64,000 nt of DNA. It comes from Gemmatimonas aurantiaca T-27. GTDB lineage: Bacteria > Gemmatimonadota > Gemmatimonadetes > Gemmatimonadales > Gemmatimonadaceae. Every line of letters begins with the position of its first letter. Position 1 is the first letter of the stretch. A program made the position numbers and the translations under genes. Where the stretch lies: the NCBI RefSeq assembly GCF_000010305.1, contig NC_012489.1, forward strand, positions 3,045,646 through 3,109,645, read 5' to 3'. The notes beneath the pieces are model-generated. The model did not search any database. It worked only from the letters and a program-made list of their open reading frames with translations, and was not told where the DNA came from. This document shows positions 53,398 through 61,856 of this stretch, one piece after another.

Positions 53398-54837
53398 ATG
53401 TCATCACTTTCCCGACTTTCGCTGCTGGTGATGGTGGCCGGCGTGTCCGGATGCGTCGCCCCGTCCATGCCCGCTCCACTGGTGCGCCCCCCCGCGCCCG
53501 CATCTTTTGGCGGCCCGACCGACAGCGCCCACCGCGCAGACACCACCAGCACGGCGACCGTGAACTGGCGGACATTCTTCGAAGATTCCACGCTCCGGGC
53601 GCTGATCGAGACGGCCGTCGCGAACAACCCGGAGATGCTGTCGACGTTGCAGGAGGTCGAGATGGCGCGCAACGAGGTGCGCGCCATCCGCGGGCGGCTC
53701 GCGCCCCAGGTCCGTGCCGGGGCGACGCTGGGCATGGACAAGAGTGCGCGCTACACGGCAGAGGGGGCTGGCAATGCCTCCACCGACATCACCGAAGGCA
53801 AGGAAGTCCCGGAGCCATTGGGAGACATCGGGCTGGGATTCACCGCATCATGGGAAGCCGATATCCGCGGACGCATCCGGAGCCAAAAGGGCGCCGCGCT
53901 CACGCGATACCTGGGCACCGTCGAAGGCAGCCGTTATGTGATGACCAGTCTGGTCGCGGAGATCGCCAACACGTATTACGAGCTCACCGCGCTCGATGCC
54001 AAGCTGGTCATCGTGCAACAGGCGATTGATCTGCAGCGCAACGCGCTCGATGTGGTGCGCGCACAGCGGGAAGCAGCGGCCGTGAGCGAACTGGCGGTGC
54101 AACAATTCCAGGCCTTACTGCTCAATTCTCAGAGCCTCGAGTTCGAACTGCGCCAACAGATTCGCGAAGCTGAGAATCGGCTGAACCTGATGGCGGGCCG
54201 GTATCCGCAGGTGGTGGCGCGGTCGACATCGTTGGGTCCGTCCACGCTCCGATCGTTGGACGCCGGCCTTCCGGCCCAGTTGATCCAGAATCGGCCGGAT
54301 ATCCGGGCGGCCGAGTTCCAACTGCAGGCGGCGCGCTTCGATGTGAAGGCGGCGCGAGCGGAGTTCTTTCCGGAACTCAACCTGTCGGCCGGACTGGGCC
54401 TTCGGGCCTTCTCGTCCAAGTACCTGTTCACGACACCGGAGTCGATGGCGTGGTCGGTGGCGGGCGACGCGATGGCGCCGCTGCTCAACCGCACCGCGAT
54501 CAAGGCGGAGTTCGCGCGGGCGAGCGCGGCGCAGCAGAAGGCGCTGTATGACTACCGCCGGGTGGTGCTGGGCGGGGTGACAGAGGTGTCCACCCTCGTC
54601 TCGGCCATCGACAATCTGCAGCGCATGTACACGTTCAAGGCCGGACAATCCGAGGCCATGGATCGCGCCATCGAGATCTCGGGCGACCTGTTCAACGCCG
54701 CCCGGGCCAACTACCTGGAGGTGCTCACGGCGCAACGGGAAGCGCTCGACGTGAAGCTCGAGCTGGTGGAGATGCGGCTGCATCAGCAGGAGGCCACCAC
54801 CAGTCTGTACAGGGCGCTTGGCGGAGGGTGGCGGTAA
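53398..54837 (+). CDS. Outer-membrane efflux lipoprotein (OprM/NodT family)
   Basis: A 479-residue TolC-fold channel with a lipobox signal (LLVMVAGVSGCVAP). It has two outer-membrane-efflux repeats and NodT-type landmarks: WRTFFEDSTLRALIETAVANNPEM near the start, AGLPAQLIQNRPDIRAAEFQLQAARFDVKAARAEFFPEL, LNRTAIKAEFARASAAQQKAL, and NYLEVLTAQREAL near the end. Last gene of the adaptor-transporter-channel operon, 6 bases after the transporter stop, so a complete tripartite pump is encoded. Confidence 0.94.
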   Translation: MSSLSRLSLLVMVAGVSGCVAPSMPAPLVRPPAPASFGGPTDSAHRADTTSTATVNWRTFFEDSTLRALIETAVANNPEMLSTLQEVEMARNEVRAIRGRLAPQVRAGATLGMDKSARYTAEGAGNASTDITEGKEVPEPLGDIGLGFTASWEADIRGRIRSQKGAALTRYLGTVEGSRYVMTSLVAEIANTYYELTALDAKLVIVQQAIDLQRNALDVVRAQREAAAVSELAVQQFQALLLNSQSLEFELRQQIREAENRLNLMAGRYPQVVARSTSLGPSTLRSLDAGLPAQLIQNRPDIRAAEFQLQAARFDVKAARAEFFPELNLSAGLGLRAFSSKYLFTTPESMAWSVAGDAMAPLLNRTAIKAEFARASAAQQKALYDYRRVVLGGVTEVSTLVSAIDNLQRMYTFKAGQSEAMDRAIEISGDLFNAARANYLEVLTAQREALDVKLELVEMRLHQQEATTSLYRALGGGWR

Positions 54838-54876
54838 CTTCGCGCTCTGGCGCTGCGCCCGGTATCAGAGAATTCG

Positions 54877-55452
54877 CTAGATGAGGCTATCAGCATAGGC
54901 CCCCGTCAACCGATCCAAAAACTCGGCAGAGACAGGTTCCGGGTAGAATGACGGCGCCAGCAGATCTGCAACGTCACTAGCTGACACCCACTCAAAGCCA
55001 TCGACCTGCCTCTCAGCGACTGACACCAACTGCGTACGTGGCGCACCAAGAACCGCAAGCTCCTGGTCCTGGTCAATCCACAGCCCCCATTTCTCCGACG
55101 ATCCCGTGAAAGCCACGGTACGCGCATCGATGTACAGAAGACCATCGCCGTTGCTCCGTCTTTCGTCCAGCCAGTTGATGTAAAGTTCTCGAGTCGCCTC
55201 CGGCCTGAGACTCATCGCTGGAAAGACTGAGGCATACTCTTTCGTCGAAAGGTGATGGACGACAACTGCGAATATGGAATCGTCTTTGAAATGCTGAGCG
55301 CATGCCTTCAAGACCTCCCATCCTCCAAGGGCTGTCAGAAGGGCGGAGTCGGTGAACGCAAACGCCAATTCATCCGCTCTCTTGAATACTTGCTGAGGGA
55401 GTCTGGCGGTAGACTCGAAACGATTCTCAACTGCTTGCTCTGGTCTGGTCAT
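54877..55452 (-). CDS. Putative immunity protein for the displaced Rhs toxin
   Basis: A 191-residue soluble acidic protein from the ATG at 55452 (MTRPEQAVENRFESTARL). No signal peptide or known domain; mixed alpha/beta, with ELAFAFTDSALLTALGGWEVLKACAQHF, SIFAVVVHHLSTKEYASVFPAMSL and a beta stretch TVAFTGSSEKWGLWIDQDQEL. Its ATG overlaps the stop of the upstream toxin reading frame as ATGA, the usual coupling of a polymorphic toxin with its cognate immunity gene. The immunity role is inferred from position only. GC content looks lower than in the neighbouring pump genes, fitting transferred cassette DNA. Confidence 0.6.
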   Translation of the reverse strand: MTRPEQAVENRFESTARLPQQVFKRADELAFAFTDSALLTALGGWEVLKACAQHFKDDSIFAVVVHHLSTKEYASVFPAMSLRPEATRELYINWLDERRSNGDGLLYIDARTVAFTGSSEKWGLWIDQDQELAVLGAPRTQLVSVAERQVDGFEWVSASDVADLLAPSFYPEPVSAEFLDRLTGAYADSLI

Positions 55453-55785
55453 GGTCTTCCCCGTCTGATCTTGCCACGCAGCTCTCCGCACTCGTACACG
55501 CCTGCGGTCCACCCACTGTTGGAGCGCTCGGGCCCACGCACCACGTAGCGTTGATCACCCTTGGTGTATCTTACAATGCCGTCTGCATGGCTCCACCGCT
55601 CGAAGCCAGATTCAATCAAACCTTCACCGAATCTCGCGGCATCTACGTTCGTCGCTCTGTTCCAGACTCTTGCGTTGCGTTTGGTGACATCAACATGGGT
55701 TGACGCTGCTCCAACAGCTTCTCGCGCGAACTTGCCCGACCCAGCGAGCGTTCCCATGAATGTGACGGCCGCGCGCCAACGCCTA
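55449..55785 (-). pseudogene. Displaced Rhs toxin domain, frameshifted from its pretoxin
   Basis: The frame that ends at 55449 reads (after an upstream GRVDRRWRAAVTF) MGTLAGSGKFAREAVGAAST, then a compact C-terminal domain of about 70 residues (ARFGEGLIESGFERWSHADGIVRYTKGD ... QRYVVRGPERSNSGWTAGVYECG ... KIRRGRP). The upstream part continues in sense the pretoxin sequence that lies one frame away (see 55786-56140), so a single-base change near 55780 split the gene. The domain is likely a small nuclease- or RNase-like toxin by context; I do not recognise its family. Its stop is coupled to the putative immunity gene. Confidence 0.55.
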
Positions 55786-56140
55786 TCGACTCGCCCGTCA
55801 GCAGGTCTTTGCCAGCAAGGGCGCTCAGAACATCATATGCGTCTCCGGCGATTGGTACGAAGCCAAACCCAACAGCCATCGCAGTGGAGCACGGCCTACC
55901 GGCCAAGACATGCGGACACAACCCAAACGGATCCGAAAAATTCGCTGGATTGCTCCCCGCAAACCCGTACAGATTCAGCCCGCCGCTCAACCCGATCGGA
56001 CCTTCCCGCGTGAACCGCCCCGCCCGCGTGTGTGAGCACTCTACCTTCCCGTCGTCACACGCCGCCGCGCCCATCTGGCCAAGCGCACTCCATATCAGCG
56101 ACACCGTCTTCGGGGGAGGACCACATGCGCCGCGGTGGTG
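55786..56140 (-). pseudogene. Duplicated Rhs tip and pretoxin fragment (orphan cassette)
   Basis: Reads PKTVSLIWSALGQMGAAAC, then CSHT joined directly to AGRFTREGPIGLSGG, NLYGFAGSNPANFSDPFGL, and a pretoxin segment (VGFGFVPIAGDAYDVLSALAG, KDLLTGES). The first part duplicates the end of the large Rhs gene (PQKTVSLMWSALGKMGAAAC...CSHT...GRFTKEDPIGLSGG) but lacks about 50 intervening residues, an in-frame deletion of roughly 150 bases. The pretoxin resembles PT-TG linkers (GDxxDxxxAxxGKDLLTG). It has no start of its own and is an orphan Rhs C-terminal cassette. Confidence 0.7.
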
Positions 56141-56163
56141 AATTCGAATCCCCCCTGAGTTGG

Positions 56164-56469
56164 TCATGGATGCCGCCGTGGCAACCCCGAGAGTTCAGTT
56201 CGCAGCCATGCTTCTATTTCCTCGATTGCAGCATTCGGAGCTCCGTTGTTCTCAACAAAAAACTCAAAAATGTCAGCGATGTCGCGGCCTCGGTAGAAGA
56301 CTACTTCTAACTCTGACCGCCGACTGCCAACTGATGGATCCAACACCCGAATGCCAAGAAAGTCAGCTCGGAGTTCGAGACCGTTGAGTAGTGACCGATG
56401 CTCCTCAAGCAATCGGAGAGTGAGACTGGCCACCTGCTGCTCGAAGTCGTTCAAGTCAGAATGTATCAT
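56164..56469 (-). CDS. Putative immunity protein of the main Rhs toxin
   Basis: A 101-residue soluble protein (MIHSDLNDFEQQVASLTLRL), mostly helical with a central beta piece (RRSELEVVFYRGRDIADIFEFFVENNG) and no signal peptide. The ATG at 56469 overlaps a stop codon at 56468-56466 as ATGA. That stop ends a short frame with toxin-like character downstream of the Rhs gene, so this gene sits where a cognate immunity gene belongs. Function inferred from position; the family is not recognised. Confidence 0.6.
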   Translation of the reverse strand: MIHSDLNDFEQQVASLTLRLLEEHRSLLNGLELRADFLGIRVLDPSVGSRRSELEVVFYRGRDIADIFEFFVENNGAPNAAIEEIEAWLRTELSGLPRRHP

Positions 56470-56614
56470 GGTCTATCAGGAAATTGTCTCCACGACATGG
56501 GCAATTCGCGCACGGTACCGTATTTGCCAAGGTGGCTCTGATGTTGATGAATGATGCTTCCGGCAGGGTCGACGACGCGATGCGTTTTGGAGAGTTCGCC
56601 TAGCGGCATCCATC
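56466..56614 (-). pseudogene. Remnant of the main Rhs C-terminal toxin
   Basis: A short open frame reads MPLGELSKTHRVVDPAGSII, then HQHQSHLGKYGTVRELPMSW and RQFPDRP, ending at 56466 in ATGA with the immunity gene. The HxHxxxxGxxxxxxPxxW pattern looks like the end of a real toxin domain and is far more protein-like than either other frame. It is out of frame with the Rhs gene, which stops at 56615; a third frame (from about 56735, KFLSSAERAIAKSS) may hold the toxin's start. At least one, probably two, frame disruptions have inactivated it. Confidence 0.5.
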
Positions 56615-59600
56615 TCAATCAAGTGAGCTGACGAAGCACCTTCCGTTTTGCCTAGTGAATTTCGGACGATCACGTGAAACGAATTGCCACTTGATTTTGC
56701 AATTGCCCGTTCTGCTGAAGAAAGGAACTTTCCCGCCGCTCAGCCCGATCGGATCTTCCTTCGTGAACCGCCCCGCCCCCGGATCGTAATACCGGTTCTG
56801 CCGATAGTGCGTGCCCGTCGCCGTCTGTTTATCCGTCAGCAGCGTGCCGCTGAACGCGCTCGGTAGGAACTTCGGGCGCTCGTACATGAACCACAGATTC
56901 GGCAACCCCAACTGCAGGTTCGCGGTGCGCCCGTTCTGTGTGTGTGAGCACTCTGCCTTCCCGTCGGCACACGCCGCCGCGCCCATCTTGCCCAGCGCGC
57001 TCCACATCAGCGACACCGTCTTCTGCGGGAAGACCACGCGCGTGGTGTCGGTGAAGAGATCCACGTACCCATACCGTGTCAGCGCCACCGGCTGGTCCAG
57101 GGTCAACCCATAGGTGTACACGATCCGCCCGAAGAACGGGTTGGGATCCTGATTGTTCAGCACCCGCGGATAGCGGGGCTCGAAGACGTCATTGTCCAGA
57201 ACACTGTCTGGCTCGGCGGGGCGTGTGGGCACCTTCACCGGGAGCTGGATCTCGATCAACTCCCGTTCGCCATCCCACACCGTGCGCTGCAACGTGCTCA
57301 TGTCGCAGTTGAGCCGATCGCGCCCGTTGTCGTTGGGCAGGTTGCACTCCCGATCCGCCCGCACCGACACCCGCCGGCCCAGCGCATCGTAGCGGTACGT
57401 CTCGAACACCCGCCGTCGATCGTCGTCGAGCGTGGTGGCGCGCCAGCGATAGTCGGCCGCGGCGAGGGTGCCATCGGCGGCGTAGTACGACAACCGCCGC
57501 TCGCGGAAACGGCTCTCGTCCGTGCTCCCTTCCGCGCGTCGATACCATTGGGTATTGCCCGCCGCGTCATACGTGTATGTGCGTTCACCGCCCACACCAC
57601 CCACCTGCCGCGTGATCCGGCCGACATTCGGCTGATACTGAGCTCGATAGCCAAACGTCTGGTCGGCTCTGTTCACCCCGCTATTGAGGCCACCGCCCAC
57701 TCGGGTCGTCTTGGAGGTCGTGGTGGAATCGGACAACATGTTGCCCAAGGCGTCGTACGTCAGCCACTCATTGCTGCCGGCCCGGACACTGCCCGCCGTA
57801 ATGAAGCCCTGCTGACTGATGCTGCTGCTGGCCAGATGCCCCATGCCCGTGTAGGTGAAACGCGCCGTATCCCGGAAGCCGGCTGCGTCATAGTGCCATC
57901 GCCGGAATCCACGAGCGTCGAAGGCAGAGCGTGCCGACCGCACCGGTGACACTGGCAGCCGCCCACCCGCCGTGCTCGTATTCGTGATGATGTCCAGACT
58001 GTCGTATCCCGCCGCGCTGTATGTCCACAGTTGTTTGTAGCCATTGGGATAGTCCAGTTCTGCCGGGTCGCCACGTTCATTGTTGGTATAGGTGAACACA
58101 TGACCAAGCGGCTCGACGATCGCCATCACGTCGTCGAGATACGGGTGCCAGACCGCGAGCACACTGTCTTGTCCCACTGCTGTCAGTTGTTGCGGCCACT
58201 TCACCACTTTGCGCCGACTGTTCATGTCGTACTGGTACGTCAACAGATAGTCGTGTTTGGTGAAATCGGTCGAGGCGTCATTGGCACCCCGCAGTCGCTG
58301 CCGTTCCGACGCCAGAAGCCCGTTGGGGAGATAGGTGCGCGTGATCTGCGCATGGCGATTGTTCGCCGTGAGCATCCGCATGGCGCTGTCATAGGTGAAG
58401 CGCTGGGTGTCAGGCAGAATCAGATAGTCACTCCCGCTATTGGGCTTCCACGGGAAGGGCAACGTATCGATCAGCGCGTCGCTGGTTGAGGTGTATCGCA
58501 CCGCCGAGAGGCGCCGGGTCAGCAATTCTCCCGCCAATCCGTACGTCATGGCCAGCGTGTCGTTCTTGCGTGTCACCACCCGCTCCGCGTTGCCCGCCGG
58601 ATCGTAGACGGTGTGCTCCATGAAGCCATCGGGCGCGGTTTCTGTGATGCGCCGTCCAGCGCTGTCGTACTGCCACTGCGTCGTGATGGCCCCGATGCCG
58701 GAGTCCGGCAGCGACGACTGCCGTTGCAACCACACCAGGCGCCCCTCGCGGTCGTAGCGACTCCTTGTGGTCAACGACTGCGTTCCGGCGCCAAGTGGTG
58801 CGGAAATCGTCACCACCGAATCCCGATCCATGCGATCGAACAGCGTTGCGGTGCACTGCTGCGGCGGCGTCACGCCGATACTGGTATCCACACACACCCG
58901 CGCGACGCGACCGATGGCGTCATGCGTCGTATGCGTGGCCGCGTGGATGGTGGTGGTACCGCCGATACGGGATGCCGTGCGCGCGTCGGACACGTTCCCC
59001 AATGCGTCGTATTGCAGCGAATCAAAATCCGTCCGCCCGGCGAGAACGGTCGGATGCACGACTGCGACCAGCAGATTGGCCGCCGAGGTGCCCGCCGCGC
59101 CGTAACTGAACGTCATGCGTCCGGCCGCACCGCGGGCATCCTGGCGGCTGAGCACATTGCCGCGACTGTCGTAGGTGAACTCCACCCAACCACCCATCGG
59201 CATGTACATCGTGGTCACCCCATCCGGCCACTGCGCACTACCGTACACGTAGCCGTAAGACGGCGATACCGTGCTGCCGAACACATTGAGATCGACGCGC
59301 TGCACCACATTCCCACGATCGTTGTAGCTGTACTGCTGGGTGAACCCCATTGGATCCACCGATTCGGTCACGCGGCCCGGGAACCGCGTATCGTTTCGGC
59401 GAAACGTGGACGTACTACCGCGCGGATCACGGATCCGGTTCACGGCCCCATACCGATTCACCGCGATATTCCAGGTGTCGGCCACCGCACGGGGACCATC
59501 GATACGCGTGCGGGCATTCACCGTGTCCGGTGGTGTGGACGCTCCACACGCGCCACTCATCATCACGCCACGTGACTCGGCGGCACACATGGCCCAGGTG

Positions 59601-60121
59601 ATCGGACTCGTCGAACCCGCCCCGGCATAGACCGCGGTTGCCGCGAGACGGCCCGTCCCATCGTGAGTAAACGTGCGCTCACGATTGTGTTTGTCCCGTC
59701 GCGACATCATGACATTCGTCACGGTGGGACTGTGCGCGAAGGTGGTGACGAAGCCATCCGGGTCGGTCAGGGTGATGAGGCGCCCGGAGGTCATGCTGGC
59801 AGTGACATTGCGCGGTGCGCCTGCCACCGCCGGCGCGGTGACCTGCGCAAGTTTCTGATTGCCGTCGTAGGCGAACATGTATGTCAGCCCCCCACGAGGG
59901 AGCGTGACACTCGTCAGCCGCCCACTGGTCCGGGCAAATGTGGTGGTGTCGCCCAGCCGATTGATGGTGGCGATGTGTTCACCCGTGTTGTCGAACACGA
60001 CCCGGGCGCCATTCTCTATCGTGCGAATGTACGTGTAGCTGAACGCTGGACTCCTGATGGAGTCGGGACGGGTGATGGTGTCCGTGACCCAGTCGAGGAA
60101 GGAAATCGTGCCAACCACCAC
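56615..60121 (-). pseudogene. RHS/YD-repeat protein core, disrupted at both ends
   Basis: About 1,165 residues of Rhs/YD-repeat shell: many YDxxGNxxxxxD-type units such as FAYDGNQKLAQVT, YSYNDRGNVVQRVD, VYDPAGNAERVV, RYDALGRRVSVRAD and YDPGAGRFTKEDPIGLSGG at the tip. Such shells encapsulate a C-terminal toxin. In-frame coding starts around 60121 (VVVGTISFLDWVTDT); upstream the same frame is noise, and the true N-terminus lies in another frame (60016-60735). At the 3' end the expected NLYxFxxxNPxxxxDPxGL peptide is missing: after GLSGG the frame runs into KVPFFSRTGNCKIKWQF and stops. Confidence 0.85.
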
Positions 60122-60735
60122 CCTGCCCCGAATTCGGAGGTGCTGCGATTGACAATGACCAACGTGTCGATGGACTGTGTCTGAACCACCGTCCCATTCA
60201 CCGTGGCAGACAACGACAGCGTGTACGGATACACGCCCGTGGGATAGGTGATGCCGTCGAAGGTGAGTGCGACGCGACGGGTACTGCCACCTGGAAGCTG
60301 GGTGCCGGTGTAGGTCTGCGTGGCGACGGTGGTCGGCGTGCCGTTGACGACGAGATGCAGTGTTGCGGTGGCCGCCGAGACCGTGCCTGATGGCATCGTG
60401 ACATTCGCGCGCACCACGGGATACGGGTGCGCATGCTGGGCGTGATACACGAGCATCGGCGCTTGAGCCTTCCCCCGCACTCGTGTTGCCGGGAGCGCAT
60501 GCGTGACGCGCAGATCGCCACAGGAGGATGCGACCGCTCCGTCGAACGCGAAGGTGAAGCACTGATCCCGCGCGATGGACGCTCCCGGATTGACCGACCG
60601 GGTGTCGATGGTGAGGGACTGGATGCGGCGAGTCGAGGGGAGGCCCGACTTCCATGGATGCCACGCGACCGCTGGGAGCGCTGAAGCCAGGGCCACGGCG
60701 CCAATGCTGGTGAGGACTACAAGGCGAGAAATCAT
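60016..60735 (-). pseudogene. N-terminal part of the Rhs protein (export signal and beta domain)
   Basis: The ATG at 60735 has a strong GGAGGAG site. It encodes a signal peptide (RLVVLTSIGAVALASALPAVAWH), then a beta-sandwich-like domain (QCFTFAFDGAVASSCGDLRVTHALPA; GGSTRRVALTFDGITYPTGVYPYTLSLSATVNGT; SIDTLVIVNRSTSEFGAGWW). NRSTSEFGAGWWLA is the usual entry to the YD-repeat shell in exported Rhs proteins. Here the frame then turns to Ser/Thr/Pro noise and stops at 60016, while the shell continues in another frame. A frameshift around 60110-60125, probably with loss of the 40 or so residues that normally follow, separates the two. Confidence 0.75.
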
Positions 60736-60925
60736 GCCAGTCTCCTCCATTGATGAACGGTGATTATTATTATTCCAACAGTGCGTTGACGAATCCCATT
60801 GGAGCAAACACAGCCGAAGACCCTGGAGTGCTCCCGGTCACATTTGGGTTCGTGAACCCTCTGTCACCTCCGCCCCCGGCACCATGAACCGAACACTTCC
60901 CGCAGTGTGACTCCGGCCTCTGGCC
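60736..60925. other. Divergent intergenic region
   Basis: Holds the promoters of the leftward Rhs gene and the rightward NlpC/P60 gene. A short AT-rich run (TTATTATTATT, about 60763-60773) stands out 30 bases upstream of the Rhs start and may mark its promoter. Nothing else is recognised. Confidence 0.35.
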
Positions 60926-61612
60926 ATGCGTCTTTCCGCGGGCTACCTTTTCAGCCTCAAGTCAGTCACCGGCGTCACCCCTCAACCCGGCCTCGCGCTC
61001 CTTAACTGCCTCGTGCTTCTTCGCTCCCGCCCCCTCTACATCGCCCTGACCGTGGCCCTCGTGGCCGGCGCGTCGCCGATGCAGTCGCAGGAGTTGAATG
61101 GCACCGCAGGAGCCGCCAAGACTGAACCGACACTCGAGTCGCGCAAGCCGTTCGCGGCCTTCAGTGCCTCCGCGGAACGCCTCCGCGAGAGCATCGTCGA
61201 GAAGGCCCGCGGATCGGTGGGCACCAAGTACAAGCTGGGCGCCTCCAAGCCGGGAGTCGGGTTCGACTGCAGTGGGCTCGTCCGCTATGTCATGGGCGCT
61301 CTGGATATGGTCCTCCCGCGCACGGCGCAGAGCCAGTCCAAAGTCGGCACCGAAGTCCCGAAGGATGTGGCCGCCCTGCAGCCCGGTGACGTACTCACCT
61401 TCGGCCGTGGCAAGCGGATCTCGCATGTCGGCATCTACGTGGGCGACGGCAAGATGATCCACGCCTCCACGTCCAAGCGCCGCGTCATCGAGACCAGCCT
61501 TGATCGGCGCTCCTCCCTGATCCGTCAGTGGCAGGGTGTCCGTCGTTACGTCGATGGATCCACCAAGGCGTTCAGCGATTCCATCCTCGCCTTCGCCGAC
61601 TCGATCAAGTAG
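60926..61612 (+). CDS. NlpC/P60-family cell-wall peptidase
   Basis: A 228-residue exported cysteine peptidase that cleaves peptide cross-links of peptidoglycan. A long leader with a hydrophobic segment (LYIALTVALVAGASPMQSQ, about 37-55) acts as signal or anchor. The catalytic domain has C115 in GVGFDCSGLVRYVMG, H167 in ISHVGIYVGDG and H179 in KMIHAS, the full triad of the family. The body starts with ARGSVGTKYKLGASKPG. The leader before residue 35 is long, so a downstream start is possible. A strong terminator follows at 61641. Confidence 0.92.
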   Translation: MRLSAGYLFSLKSVTGVTPQPGLALLNCLVLLRSRPLYIALTVALVAGASPMQSQELNGTAGAAKTEPTLESRKPFAAFSASAERLRESIVEKARGSVGTKYKLGASKPGVGFDCSGLVRYVMGALDMVLPRTAQSQSKVGTEVPKDVAALQPGDVLTFGRGKRISHVGIYVGDGKMIHASTSKRRVIETSLDRRSSLIRQWQGVRRYVDGSTKAFSDSILAFADSIK

Positions 61613-61640
61613 CAGGCGGCCCAAGCGCCCCCCAAATGCC

Positions 61641-61673
61641 AACGCGGCGCGAGAAGACTCGCGCCGCGTTTTT
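61641..61673 (+). terminator. Strong intrinsic terminator after the NlpC/P60 gene
   Basis: AACGCGGCGCGAG and CTCGCGCCGCGTT form a 13-bp perfect stem with an AAGA tetraloop, ending in TTTTT. It is 29 bases past the stop codon. Confidence 0.92.
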
Positions 61674-61856
61674 CATAGCCCGACAATGCCCCCGCGTCGT
61701 CAGATCCGGCCGCAGCGTGAGTGACGCCAACAGCAGACACAGGTGAGACGGTGTGCACTGTGACGGACCGCACATCGCCTGCGAAGCACTTGCCGCAGGC
61801 TCGCCAGGACCTTGCGAGCACCGTATGCTCAACGGGTTCCCCTTCAGGAGACCCCC

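Noticed and set aside
55970-57040. Repeats in the Rhs tip region as a possible CRISPR or mobile-element end
   Set aside because: The repeats are two coding copies of the Rhs tip; there are no spacers, inverted termini, transposase or target duplications.
60122-60664. In-frame upstream extension of the Rhs core
   Set aside because: Reads as His/Arg-rich noise; the real N-terminal protein (signal peptide, beta domain, strong ribosome-binding site) occupies another frame across the same bases.
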